Source: Schistosoma mansoni (Eukaryota > Platyhelminthes > Trematoda > Strigeidida > Schistosomatidae). From it: a stretch of 64,000 nt of DNA. The DNA lies in contig NC_031495.1 of assembly GCF_000237925.1 (NCBI RefSeq), positions 28,898,679 to 28,962,678 of the forward strand, written 5' to 3'. A model generated the notes under the pieces. It searched no databases, was not told where the DNA came from, and worked only from the letters and a program-made list of their open reading frames with translations. Shown piece after piece: positions 23,500 to 35,184 of this stretch; position 1 is the first letter of the stretch, and each line of letters begins with the position of its first letter. The translations under genes were made by a program, and so were the position numbers.

Positions 23500-26015
23500 G
23501 AATATCACAAGTATATAAAAAAAATACAAAGTTCAGTTTATCGCTATATTCAGCTAAGAAACTGTCTACATATTATGATCATATTAAAATATTATTGGAC
23601 AAAATAAATACAATACTGTGTCCTTTTTTGGCGACGCTAATTTTCTTGAAAGAGTAAACGCCATTTAAAGAATTCGTTAAATTCGTGATCAGATACTTCA
23701 AGTGTCTAGGCAGATAAAGCATATGAAAGATTCTTTGACAAAATCCTCGAAGAAATGTGGTCAACTCAAAATCACAGTATATCAAATTGGAAATGGTAAA
23801 GTTTGTTGATATTTGTTTATCTCGTCACTTATCAAGATTTTGAAGTCTTTTCATAATGAGCCTTGCAGAATAAATGGAAATAATGTCTTCTTAAAGTTAT
23901 GTCCTGATTTTGCTGTTGATTTTATACCATATCAAAATAAAAATGGTTTTTTACAGTACATCACTATTTTTAACACAACATAATCATGCTACTAACAAAC
24001 TCTTAGTACTAGGATTTTTATGTAAAATATTTACAGACACATAGTCAGCATTTGATACATCTATAACTTTACATACGCAATTCTTATTTCATTTCTTTAT
24101 ATTCGGTGTTGCCTGATCCCTGACTTTTGGGTTAATTTTCTAACTGAAGATATCTGAACTCTTGCTAAACTTTTAGAGTATAGTTATAATATTTTTCTCA
24201 AGTTTAAGTAATTTCATAAACTACTGTTCTTAATTGACTATTTCGTAACGCAACCACTGCATACTAATCGTAAAAGATATGAATTTTGGGCTGTGTCACA
24301 ACAGGATCACAAACCCACTTCAGTAGAATATCTACACAAACACGGTTTGAAAAAGATAACACTGAATTTTCATTCTTGTAGATGTTTTAAACACCTCGTT
24401 TTCTAAACGGAAACTCTAAGAGAGAATCATGCGAGTTCTTCATAATTCACTTCTAGTTATCTACTTCTATATACTTTACTGATCATCAGTATGAGTTGGC
24501 ATTTTAAATGGTTCAGGAAGAGTGGTTATTTTTGTGTGTCGATTATATACCACGTCTATTAGAAAATTTTTAAAGTACTGTTTAGTTCTTCTAGTAAAAC
24601 TTCTGTCGACAATAGATTTCAATCATACAATCAACGATTCTCTGATAATACATGAACCGATCAACTACAAACATGATAAATTATTGAGATATGTTACTCG
24701 TATAGTTGTATTGAAAGTTGTCGAATGAAAGAGAACTACAAACTCTACAAGAGATCAGATGTAATTTCCAACAAAAATGAAAAATCATGTATGTCATTCC
24801 AGTTACATGTTTGACAAATGAAGTATATAACAAGTCATATTTTATTCACTTTGAGTCTCCAATGTATGCTTAATAATACAGATATTTTCTACAATATAGC
24901 TCTCAAAATATTCAACAGTAAAATTCGAGATATAAATATGTTTGTTTGTTGTTATACAAAGCGATGAAATGTTTTCTTATGATTTTGAGTTTTTTCGTTT
25001 ATGTCAATTGACTTTTTCGATGCGTACAGTAATCTACACATTTTAACCAAAAGAAGACCACTATTTTTGATGGTAGTTAAGAAATTCAAAAATATATTAG
25101 AAAAGCTCTACAAATTAGTTGGATACAAAAAAACTAATTATCAAATTATGACCACTTTTTATTATAGAGTTAGTATTTTCACCTTTTTCTATTCGACATA
25201 CCTGTTTGAATTATTCATAGTAGGTAACAAAATAGAAGTTTCAAAAACGGGAATCTCGTTGTTTGCTTTAACCACGGTAATATATCTTTTTCCATAAAAA
25301 AACTACCGAAGGCAAAGTGCTCATTAATTAGAATGTTGCTTATTTTTATTATTGAAAACTCTAATCAACGTCTAGCGTTTAATCGCTACACTATCATGCC
25401 CTGTTTGACTCAGGGATATCGGCGATTATAAGTTAAAGGATTTTATGTCAGTAAAGTTAAGAATAATTAAAATATCGACGGAAATTTCAGTATAAAAGAA
25501 ACAAGTCAAGATGCATTGGAAAAGTATCATATTTTTGAAAAGAAAGGTACTGGGTCCAAGTCTCACTGTGAGCATCATTATCAGGATGTAGACACACCCA
25601 GTTGGAAAGTTTTAAAATGAACGGAACCTGCCATAATTTTGACATACTCCCAAAACACTAGCTTTAACCAGGTACGTTGTTTTTAAGTTAGATGTACGAT
25701 TAGGTGTGAAAAAATCTAAGTGTTTATTTAATCAACTTATTGAATGTGATTGTTGCTAAGATTGTGAGTTTAAATGTTAATGCTTAGTTGTCCATGCAGT
25801 AGAAGTTAAATCGAATGATAACAGGAAAGCATACTCGTTTAATACTTATTATACAAGACAAGCAACATCTGATTAAAGCAGATCAACATATAACCCCTTC
25901 AAGAATATCTAATTTTATAAGCTTGCATGAAATTCTAAACCCTCATTATGAAGTTTATTTATGTTTAGTCCACATACAGCCAGCAACTTGTAGTCTTTCC
26001 TGTTTAATGTATTAC
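23500..26015. other. AT-rich intergenic DNA, no supported gene
   Basis: Several 65-100-codon frames occur (for example 25001-25297 plus, rich in Phe/Lys/Tyr). None carries a recognisable motif or a splice context strong enough to call. Confidence 0.4.
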
Positions 26016-26021
26016 AGTAGA

Positions 26022-26225
26022 ATTGTGGTGTGTGCTACTGATGTCGACATACATAAGTAGTATGTATCATCAGTCGAAAGTGAAATATCTGGAAGCATAA
26101 GGTTAAGATCGAAGACAAGAGTACGATAACAGAGTGATTGGCGTAGAAACAAAGAAACAGTCAAGCCTGAGACAGTTGATTGGCACTTTACAAATGAAGC
26201 ATTTATTACATGGTTCTCAGATTTG
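26022..26225 (+). repeat. Dispersed repeat family D, copy 1
   Basis: From GTGTGTGCTACTGATGTCGA to about 26225 this segment aligns with 59873-60076 on the same strand. Shared blocks include ACTGATGTCGA, GTATCT(G)GAGGC-like and ACAAATGAA. The two copies are diverged. Family unknown; no ends or target duplications were identified. Confidence 0.55.
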
Positions 26226-26229
26226 ACTA

Positions 26230-28030
26230 TAAAATACTGTAATTTTGTATCCAAATACATTTGGCTGTATCCGCCTGTGTTTTCTTTCGATACAGAATGT
26301 GTAAGGATCTCAAGGAACGCCTACTGATCCTGGACCCAATCAAGAAGTAAGATTTAGACGCCAAATATGAGGCTAGTGTGTGATTCCTTATATTTAAGGA
26401 TGGAGTTTGTTCGATGTCAACACTGTATAGCCTAAGATTTTGATTGAAATGAACTCAAGGGACAACCAGTACAGTTTGATTCATCATATAAACTAACCTA
26501 AGTATGAGTTCCATCTAGCAGATATAACCAACAGTTTGCTTATACGTGAGAGTTTATTCGTGAATGGAAATATTGTCCAGTCAACGTTCATAACGAGATC
26601 GTTGGGCTGTCTCATAATGCTTCATGGTTATTAGACACCTAGGACAATCAGCCAGAGTGCATTTATACTCCAGAGATATGATTAACCAATGATCTGTTTA
26701 AACTACTCCACTTCACGAACAGGAACCCCTATGAATTTGGATATCCCGCATATAGCTGAGTCATCGGCATAGAGTCCGAATTCATTTTACAACTTTTAAA
26801 CGTGAAGGTGTCAAAGACACAGTTCTTTTCACTAGAATATTCGCTTTCTTAAAAGGAATTAGGGGTTTAATAAGACCTAACCTGAATTTAAACTCTTCTA
26901 ACTTAATACATTTGAATAGCTTAGAAACCTATCATGTATCTTAACACCCTTTGTAAGTGTAAGTGATCCTAGTGCATAAAATTCCATGTCATTATTGAAT
27001 CTAGTCCATTTGCACTACAAAAGTAGGAACAATCCAAATAAAGTATCCTGGATGTACACCAACCCCAAGTTTATTCAAAGGGTGATCAACAGTTATTGAA
27101 CTTTATAACTTCAAAGGAAATAATATTATGAACATGAGAAAACCTAAAATGTCGAGTGGGTTAAACGTTCAAAGCAAAGGATTATGAAAAATTCACACTC
27201 TTCTTAGCCCAAATAGTATATGTTGTGTTTTTGCCTATGCCACTATCTTTATAACCATAGGCTAGTAGAATATCCACAAGAGAAGCCAGACAACTGATCA
27301 CTAGTGCCCATACTTCATGTGATTATATAAACAAAACACTAAAACAAACCGCGAAGTGTTTCAGTATGTACATAGCTAAGGCATTTTTGATTCAGACCAG
27401 ACTAATGGTTAATCGACTGTAATCATTGAATGGTAAAAGAATAGAGCAACAATCAGTGAACCAAAAGGTGGTGTATAGTTAGATCTGAATAAAAACTGAA
27501 GTAATTGCTTAATCAATAACCAAGCAATTAGACAAAGGATAAATTATCTTGTCTCGACTCAACGGCACAATTGGTAGTAAAAAGCACTAAGGTAAATTGC
27601 TATTGGTTTAGTAATCAAGCAATGATGATTAACGAAGTTGTTGATGGTAAGATACTGATGAAAAATAAATGAATGCTGTATATGCCACTTTCTCAAATCA
27701 CTTTGATAGATGACAAGCAGGTGGGATTATATGGAGAACGCTAGGAAATAATGAGTTATGCAGGACGAATTATTTTCCTGACCTGAAGTTTTCAACTCTT
27801 ATGGCAATTATGTTTTTGATAATCCTGAAAATTTGACTTAGCTATCATACACTAAGTTGTCATCTGAACAAAAGAAATTGCCTTGAAGTTTTAATTAAAC
27901 CTCCGACTAAAAACCAAGGTACATTAGAAAAAATTATATTATGTCATAAAATGATTTAATTAACAAAGATATGATGAAATCGCATATTTAGTGTGGACAA
28001 TAAATTTAGATTTTTATTCATTAAAACAGA
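26230..28030. other. Intergenic DNA, nothing recognised
   Basis: Slightly less AT-rich than the first 25 kb, but no open frame, RNA gene or known repeat was recognised. Confidence 0.4.
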
Positions 28031-28031
28031 G

Positions 28032-28482
28032 AGGATAATATTTTTCATTTTGAAAAGTGTTCACTATATTCTACAAGCCACCTTTTGGATATTTTTAAAC
28101 GATTATTGAGGTCAATGACATGCGAAAATAGAATAGAAATCAAAACCATCTTTTGTATAGGAAATGAGATTCCGATTTAGTTCCAGTTATGTCATCCGCT
28201 AAAAAAGCAGCTAGGAATTTCCAGTTAGATTTAATAGAAAGTACATATTCTGGACAACAAGTTACCAGGCATTTTTCACCTTTACCCAACTATGTTGTAT
28301 CTTGCTTGGTCACTCCGAGACAAGATCGCGTCTGGATCGGATGTGAATCACTTCAAGTCTTCACATTACGTCAACATAACAAAAGGAAGTTACCATGACG
28401 AGAATCGATGACAATATTGTTAATAGTCAAAGACAAAATGAAAGCAAATAACTTAGTCGGATGGGACAAATGAGCTCGATGA
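28032..28482 (+). repeat. ~450-bp direct repeat, left copy, with a 69-codon open frame
   Basis: From about 28036 to 28458 it is base-identical to 34734-35156. The last ~25 bp differ at three positions, and the first few bases before the core are loosely similar. It contains the open frame 28189-28398 (MSSAKKAARNFQLDLIE... to ...QHNKRKLP). Its middle part (VSCLVTPRQDRVWIGCESLQVFTL) has the look of a beta-propeller blade, but no family is claimed. The frame could be an exon, a short gene or chance. It is not flanked by LTR-like ends. Confidence 0.7.
28189..28398 (+). CDS. Hypothetical 69-residue protein or exon, left duplicate
   Basis: This ATG-initiated frame encodes the same 69 residues as 34887-35096, with no nucleotide differences. 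A possible splice acceptor (GATTTAG or TTCCAG) stands just before the ATG. I see no convincing donor before the stop codon. Composition is protein-like (Trp, Cys, charged residues) and less AT-driven than surrounding chance frames. Identity at the DNA level also covers non-coding flanks, so it cannot be taken as evidence of selection. No function is assigned. An exon of an unseen larger gene is as likely as a real small protein. Confidence 0.3.
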   Translation: MSSAKKAARNFQLDLIESTYSGQQVTRHFSPLPNYVVSCLVTPRQDRVWIGCESLQVFTLRQHNKRKLP

Positions 28483-28484
28483 GT

Positions 28485-28980
28485 CACATGCTAACTTTGA
28501 TGTCGGTAATATATATAAGACGATATAAGGCACTCGAATTTCCTAATTGTTATACTAAATATTTTGCTCCGAATAGAAAATGGTGTCTAATCAGTACGCT
28601 GGATGTTATAGACAGATGCAAGGGAAACTGAAGTGGCAGACACAAATTAAGTAATCTTTAAGGCAATAGCTCGGTCATCCAACTTCAAACAGATTTTAGT
28701 GTACAGCTGATCAGAAAAACGCCATACGCAATCGATTTTCAGTATTCACGTAGTAATACCGTTCATGAGTACAAACTAAGCTAATTGGTCTCGATCTATC
28801 GAATTTACTTGTCGAGCTTGTAGGATTTTAAATGTCACATTTGTAGTAGAAATATTGTTGGGGTGATACAGAAAATTCCTCGCAAAAAACAAGAAAGGTT
28901 CAGGAAACACTAAGAAGCATTCTATCCAATCAGCGTTCAGTAGAAGTTTTGTCAGAAACATCACGAAAGTAAGAAGTCAC
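28485..28980. other. Intergenic DNA, nothing recognised
   Basis: A 62-codon minus frame (28776-28964) has no motif. Confidence 0.4.
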
Positions 28981-28981
28981 A

Positions 28982-29304
28982 TGTGGAGTTTCTGATTGGC
29001 TGATTACCACACTGCTATTATGTTTAGTAGCATTCCAGAATTTTCAGGAAGACCCAAGGACTTCTAAAATACTATAAAAACCCTATATTTACTGTACGTA
29101 AAGGAACCTTTAGAGTGAAGTGCTTCTCGCATGCTTTGCGCCTTTTCTCTCGTGTTCAAGTTGCTGTGTAATTTTAGTTTGGGGATTGCGAGAATAGCTT
29201 AGGAAACGAGTAGTGTTCAGTTAGCAAGACATATCATATATAACGCATTATGAGCTAAATCTGCTGTGCGTTAGTGTGTAACCTCAATAATAATTATAAC
29301 CACA
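28982..29304 (+). mobile_element. Candidate solo LTR or LTR fragment (fossil)
   Basis: The segment starts TGTGGAG and ends AACCACA, with a TATA-like ACTATAAAAACCC near 29082-29095 and a GC-richer stretch after it, as in LTR promoters. No clear target-site duplication and no internal retrotransposon sequence were found. It lies just downstream of the stop codon of the minus-strand gene at 29876-31150. Confidence 0.35.
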
Positions 29305-29875
29305 ACTTAAATATTTGCCTATTAGCTATTCAAATATGCAGTAAAACCCTGATTCGTTCTTTGACACTAAATTGGAGTGTTATAAAATCATTTTATTTCT
29401 AGCATATTAGATAAGTGGAAAACAATTTATTCCCATAAAATTTACTTCACTTATTGACTTAATACTGCAAAACTTCACTGACTTAATGACAGATCAAGGC
29501 AAAGGTAGAGTCAAAGAATTACTTAATACGTTACGTCAATATACGGCTAAGAACTACTTATATCTGAATTAATTAAACGTTTTCGCGATCAAAAACATCT
29601 CTACGTTGATAACACATAAAAACAGTTCTTACAGCTGTACTTTTGGAAGATTAGCATAGATTAGTCTGAGGGTGTAAAACCAACTGGTCGAAAGCTAACG
29701 CAAGATAAAAAATTGAAAACAATGACGAGTGAGAGCAGTAGTTTATATCAAATTAATGAGATTCTGTATAAAAAAATAACGTGCAATCAAATCACTGACA
29801 GATATCACAGATTTTAACGAAAACTCTACAATAAATTGAGACAAAAGCTCATAGGACATCTGCTTAACCTGATAA

Positions 29876-31150
29876 TTATTGTGCAAGCGACACGCATTTC
29901 TGATAGTTATCATCGATTTTATTTCGTGAAATATTAGGGTCGGTTGCATTATATGAATTTGAAGGTAACAATGATACTGTGTTGGATCCGCGTTTTCGAT
30001 TACGTTTGCGATGTCGAGGTTTCGAACGCTTAGATATTATGTTCGTCGGTTCGAGATTGTCTTGTTTGCATGCATTATTGTCAAAAGCTGTATTACCACT
30101 ATAGTGAAGTTCTGTAGATTCATCATCATCTGCCAACTGGGATGCTAGGTCAGCCTCGAAACCATTTGATATTAAGTACTTCAAACGATCAAAGTAGCGA
30201 GACCTTGCTTCTATTTCCCAAATACGATTAGACCTTTCCAACCTGCTTGCTGTAGCATATGTATAAAGATTGTACACAGCAGAGATAGGGTTCTCCCTAG
30301 GAAAATGCACATGTTTTCGACCATCTAGTTTTTTTTCATTGCAGTGAGGATCACAAGCATGTCGAGCATCGTTCTCATTATACAGGTGTTTATGGTTTAA
30401 GTCATTTGCATTGTATTTGAACGACCATTTCTTGTTGACTTCATAAAGTTGTTTGCTTATGAATTTTTTGGGTTCGGTGGAACATGCCTTTGTAGGCAAA
30501 TGATTGTGAGAACCTTCTGGACTCGACTTTACTATATACAGCTCTGGAGTGTGGATTTGAACAGAAAAAGTCTGTTCCGGTTCATCACTTTCATCTGAGG
30601 AGCTTGATAGCTGAACAGAACGAAAGAAATCAGACTGACCCTGAGGGATTATTGAACGAATAGTTAGATCGAAGTCTAACTCATCTTCCCGCTCCGGAAT
30701 ACTAAAGTCGCCACTACAGTATAGCAAATCGAACAGACGACGTCCATGGGAAGGACAGACCCAATATTGTCTTTTGATGCAGAACTTGGTACTGACTACA
30801 GTTATATGATGACAATTAGTTTTTATATGTAAATGCAGAAAGGATGCTAAGTTGGTCGCTTTCGCATGTAGTTTTGACGGACATCTACGATTTAGATTAA
30901 AGCCACGTAGGACTGCTTGGATCGCTCTCGTAAGACTATGGAAGGGAACAGAAGGGGTAAAACTTTTCCGGGGGCTTAGTGCCACAGCTGAATTTGACCG
31001 AAGTTCGTTGGCAGCAAGTTGATGATAAATGCGTCTAAACCAGCAGTCTCTACACTGAAGTAGGTCCCGCAATATTTGAAGGTCAGTGGAGGGAAGAAGC
31101 GAATGCGAACCAAAGTGAACTGTGGGTCCGACTGACCAACGTTCTGCCAT
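29876..31150 (-). CDS. PPP1R15: PPP1R15 (GADD34/CReP)-like eIF2-alpha phosphatase regulatory subunit
   Basis: 424 residues, uninterrupted. The C-terminal third carries two features in the order and spacing of the PPP1R15 core. A PP1-docking RVxF motif (RKHVHF, residues 278-283) is followed about 28 residues later by WEIEARSRYFDR (311-322), matching the family's WExxARDRxRFxxR block, and then a short helix-like end. In known members this core holds PP1 on phosphorylated eIF2-alpha and ends the integrated stress response. Residues 180-192 are a Ser/Asp/Glu-rich acidic stretch. Residues 374-388 are a Lys/Arg-rich tract that could act as a nuclear or RNA-binding signal. The N-terminal ~270 residues match nothing I know, as is usual for this family. 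A splice acceptor-like TTTGTTTGTAG abuts the ATG on the minus strand, so a 5' UTR exon or trans-splice site probably lies there. An additional N-terminal coding exon is not excluded. Assignment rests on motifs only. Confidence 0.6.
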   Translation of the reverse strand: MAERWSVGPTVHFGSHSLLPSTDLQILRDLLQCRDCWFRRIYHQLAANELRSNSAVALSPRKSFTPSVPFHSLTRAIQAVLRGFNLNRRCPSKLHAKATNLASFLHLHIKTNCHHITVVSTKFCIKRQYWVCPSHGRRLFDLLYCSGDFSIPEREDELDFDLTIRSIIPQGQSDFFRSVQLSSSSDESDEPEQTFSVQIHTPELYIVKSSPEGSHNHLPTKACSTEPKKFISKQLYEVNKKWSFKYNANDLNHKHLYNENDARHACDPHCNEKKLDGRKHVHFPRENPISAVYNLYTYATASRLERSNRIWEIEARSRYFDRLKYLISNGFEADLASQLADDDESTELHYSGNTAFDNNACKQDNLEPTNIISKRSKPRHRKRNRKRGSNTVSLLPSNSYNATDPNISRNKIDDNYQKCVSLAQ

Positions 31151-31165
31151 CTACAAACAAAAAGA
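31140..31165 (-). promoter_or_regulatory. Putative splice acceptor directly at the PPP1R15-like start codon
   Basis: The minus-strand order is a T-rich tract, TTTGTAG, then ATGGCAGAACG. The intron would end exactly one base before the ATG. This could be a cis-spliced 5' UTR intron or a spliced-leader addition site, as trematodes use trans-splicing. Which one cannot be told from sequence alone. Confidence 0.45.
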
Positions 31166-31169
31166 ATAA

Positions 31170-32620
31170 ACAAAATAGAACACTGAATAGGGACTAATTG
31201 GATACCAATTAAAAGCATTTTAAGAATAAATGTTCTCTTAAAAAACAAGTCATAGGTAGTCTGGAGCGTATATATTTTCATGGGTATGCAATTTTTGAAT
31301 TTCCGCTAGATATCAAATGGTCATAAATCCTGAGATCTTGGGGAAACACTGTAGTACGGCCGTGTATTTTATACATCAAAACATAGCGTGTGTGGGTTTT
31401 AGTCACTTAGACTAGTGTTGTGTCTTGTTATTGAGGTTCAATACGGACTACGGTGTTACGAATCTAGGAACGAAAACGATTGAGCTAGTCCAATACGGTT
31501 GGTTTTCTTTGAAACTGAAAACAGTCAATTATACCCAACGCATGAAACTTTAATGGTCAACACAGGTAGAGATTTTCGCCTTTTCAATGAAATTCGACTA
31601 TTCTTGAGACCGCCTTAACAACTAGTGATCACAGTGCAGATTGATAGAATAGGTATTAAGGACCAAGAAAACGTGACACCAGTTATTACTCTGTGACCAA
31701 CCAGTAAAGATCTAATGTTTACTTGACGATAAATCTCGAAAAACCCTTCATAAGTAAACAACTATGAACGATGTAATTAGTTAGGATAAATCTGATTGCA
31801 AACAAACGTACTTCGCTCCTCTCCTCTACGATTCAGAAATGCGATCAATGGATAAAAAAGCACGACTAACTGGGGTGTTCGACTATATTTATCACTTAAA
31901 ATAGTTGTTGCTTCGTTATGGTTTTCTGTATACACCATTTGCAAAAATGGATCACTTATTGAGCTAATGAACACAAGTCTGAAATATCTGACATGTTCTT
32001 TACAGTGGAAGTGATCGGACGCTAGATTTGAAACTGTGACTTTAGAACATAACATCTGAGTTAAACAGTCCACTTATTCCTGAGCGATAATAGTCATCAA
32101 TAAACTCCAAAACCATCAGACAGCCATAACGTAGGGTATGGTATAAATGTGCATTCATTTATACTAATCATACCAGCACAGAGAAACGAAAGTAACAAGA
32201 TGAAAAGGAATTCATATGGTGTCTGTAGTAGTGACGTCTTTTTGGTATTAAGTGGTAAACTAGAGATTTCGGTTGACTATGAGTCATTTCTACTCCCTTA
32301 GTAATGAATCAGCTACCAAGAAGAATATGGCGACCATCCTTCAACTGCCATCAAAATTAGGCATGCAGTGACAAACATAAAACAAGTTAAAAAATTGGGA
32401 GGCGACGATCGTTTACTTCAAAATCCTTCAAAGGTGATGATCAGCAATTACTAGGCGAAGTGAAGTTACTAAAGAGTTAGGAAAATAATAGATAGTTGTG
32501 GCACAATATTTTTGATTATCGATCATTTCAAAGATTTTTCTATATGGGATCACCGCACCAAACCGTATTTTTAGTAGTCTCCAAAGATTTAAAGAAGTTC
32601 AAAAAAGCATGTGGACCAGA
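31170..32620. other. Intergenic DNA upstream of the PPP1R15-like gene
   Basis: The promoter of the minus-strand gene should lie here, but no core promoter element stands out. A 98-codon minus frame (31777-32073) has no motif I recognise. Confidence 0.4.
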
Positions 32621-32624
32621 TACA

Positions 32625-33251
32625 AGCGAGAGTTAGTTGACCAAGTCTTTACTTTCCGATGTCTTAGAAATATTGCTCGCGTCTGCTGGGATCACCGGGT
32701 AAGTAATAGTGAGGTTAGACACAGGGTATTGGGGAATGATGGTAAGCCAGTTGATGAGGTCATGAATCTTCATCAACTTAGATGGTTGGGCCACGTGTTA
32801 CGTATGCCTGAACACCGATTACCACGACGCGCTATGCTGACCAGTGCAGGGGATGGTTGGAAAAGAGTTAGGGGCGGCCAAACCAAAACGTGGCATCAGT
32901 GCTTGAAGTCACTAACTTCTAGTCTGAACCATGTCGGTAGATGCAGACTACTTGGTTGAGGTCCGCGTGACCATCGTAACTAATGGTTGGAGACTCTGGG
33001 TGACATGGCTCAGAATCGATCACAATGGCGTAGGTGTATACACTCTTTGTTTTCCCTTAAACCTTGAGATTAAATTTGCTTCATAACTTTCTCCCTTCCT
33101 ATACGATATCCTTATATACAACCTATCTTTTATATACTACCACCACTAAATTAATTACTTCTATGAATCCGGTGTTCATCTTGTTGTGCTAACGAGGTAT
33201 GGCAACTTGGACCGATGTATAAATGTGCCTGGTCCTACGTTGTAGCTGACT
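32625..33251 (+). mobile_element. RTE-type LINE, 5'-truncated copy (subfamily 2)
   Basis: The frame 32609-32959 reads into the C-terminal block shared with the full-length element at 53323-57259: [44 protein letters not shown]. The 3' UTR (to TCCTACGTTGTAGCTGACTG) follows and ends in the GACT-type tail at ~33251. It is almost identical to 46916-47402 and clearly different from the full-length copy, so the two fragments form one young subfamily. No target duplication was found. Confidence 0.8.
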
Positions 33252-33254
33252 GAC

Positions 33255-34725
33255 TACTTCCCGACAGATTATAAAACACCGTTTTCAACGCCGCAACGGT
33301 TATATTTGTTAATTTAGTGTGCATTATGACCTCACTATTTGACAAAACTATCTGACATGAACTTGTTGTTAACTCAAAGTAATGAATAGAAGCTGATCCG
33401 GATGAGTTAAATCCAGGAATTATCATGGGTATAGGTCTAGAATCTAACTTTTAGGCTAGAGAATGTATAAATTCAAGTTTGCGAGATGAACACAATTGTG
33501 TCGGACTAATTCCGATTACTGGTAGTCCCTAGTTTATAAGAAACGAAAAAAATATTCTCGTGATAACTACGGTTATGAATTAGCTTTAACGATTCGCAAG
33601 TGAAAGACATTTGGGGATTATTATATCAATGGATAAGGTGCGCTGACCAATGAATAATATGCAATGCTACATTGTTATCGAGTGATAACTGGTCACGAGG
33701 CCGAATAATTGACATAAACCTCCAATGAACTGATACCAAAAAAACGAACTGTCCAATAGAACAGGGTTCTTATTCTAAGAAAATGACACGGTCATATGCA
33801 CAAACTTTTACTCACAAAGAGTACATGATTAGAAGTCATTTGACGAATAAGCGACTGGGGAATGCTACGACCATAGGTTAATCATTCGCCAAAGTAACTA
33901 ATGCCTAACTACTACGATTAATCCTTGACTTTATCTCAACTTAAGATACAACAGTCTGACTATCTAGGAAAATAAGTTACATAACTATCCAACACGTAAA
34001 TAGAGCTTGAAAACAACAAACCTGAAAAAGTCAGACTAGTTTGTCCTAAGCACTGCTGTAAAAATATAATACTAGTCTGTCGACAGATTTCAGGGCACAA
34101 TTAAACAACCTTATCTAGTGAATGTATCCAACTTAGTCAACCATCCTCATGGTTTGGAGCACTGCATAACTTTAGTGTTCCCAATCCACCAGTTGTAACA
34201 AAAATGAGAAATACTATGAAAATAACTATCAAAACTTTGTAAGTTACACGCCATCAACGATCTTTAAGTCGTATGGAGAGTTAAGCACATCACTAGGCAG
34301 TGTACTTATCTCGATGGTTTTAACATGTACCAAGTTATACAAATTGCTGCCCCGTTTTTGTTTTACTGAAGGAGTGAATATTCTTTAGTACTACGTAATC
34401 TCGAGGGCTAAATGAAATCCGATTGTGATTGGTCACAGTTTCGGAGAAAATGACTTTATTTTCCTCTCAAATAATCCCGCGACTAGCAACAGATACATGG
34501 CAATGTATATATGGTTTTAATAGCCAACCTCCTACGTAAACGGATTTGAAAACAGAATCCCAAGAAATTACTAAACGCCCGATTTACACAAAATCAAGAC
34601 GTTTCCGTCGAGCTTCTGACATTCAGGATAATTTCTCACCATAACGAGAAATGCTTTTAGTTCTGCTGCATGCCTGCACCTGAAAAATAACATGATGGAT
34701 AATTACTTTGTCTTTATAGATTAAG
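33255..34725. other. Intergenic DNA, nothing recognised
   Basis: No gene or known repeat recognised between the LINE fragment and the right direct repeat. Confidence 0.4.
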
Positions 34726-34729
34726 ACGG

Positions 34730-35180
34730 AGAATAATATTTTTCATTTTGAAAAGTGTTCACTATATTCTACAAGCCACCTTTTGGATATTTTTAAACGA
34801 TTATTGAGGTCAATGACATGCGAAAATAGAATAGAAATCAAAACCATCTTTTGTATAGGAAATGAGATTCCGATTTAGTTCCAGTTATGTCATCCGCTAA
34901 AAAAGCAGCTAGGAATTTCCAGTTAGATTTAATAGAAAGTACATATTCTGGACAACAAGTTACCAGGCATTTTTCACCTTTACCCAACTATGTTGTATCT
35001 TGCTTGGTCACTCCGAGACAAGATCGCGTCTGGATCGGATGTGAATCACTTCAAGTCTTCACATTACGTCAACATAACAAAAGGAAGTTACCATGACGAG
35101 AATCGATGACAATATTGTTAATAGTCAAAGACAAAATGAAAGCAAATAACTTAGTCGGACGGGACAAATGAACTCGACGA
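34730..35180 (+). repeat. ~450-bp direct repeat, right copy, with the same 69-codon frame
   Basis: This copy is identical to 28036-28458 over its core (34734-35156), 6698 bp away in the same orientation. Three differences cluster within the last 25 bases (for example GGACGGG against GGATGGG). The two copies bracket the PPP1R15-like gene and one LINE fragment. Confidence 0.7.
34887..35096 (+). CDS. Hypothetical 69-residue protein or exon, right duplicate
   Basis: The protein is the same as at 28189-28398. See that entry for what is visible. Nothing in the flanks tells which copy is the original. Confidence 0.3.
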   Translation: MSSAKKAARNFQLDLIESTYSGQQVTRHFSPLPNYVVSCLVTPRQDRVWIGCESLQVFTLRQHNKRKLP

Positions 35181-35184
35181 GCAT

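Noticed and set aside
25001-25297. 98-codon frame with hydrophobic C-terminal part as a membrane protein
   Set aside because: The composition is what AT-rich random DNA gives; no splice context, no motif.
28032-35180. Direct repeats 6.7 kb apart read as LTRs of one retrotransposon
   Set aside because: The repeats lack TG...CA ends, and the interior carries a PPP1R15-like host gene and a LINE fragment but no gag or pol.
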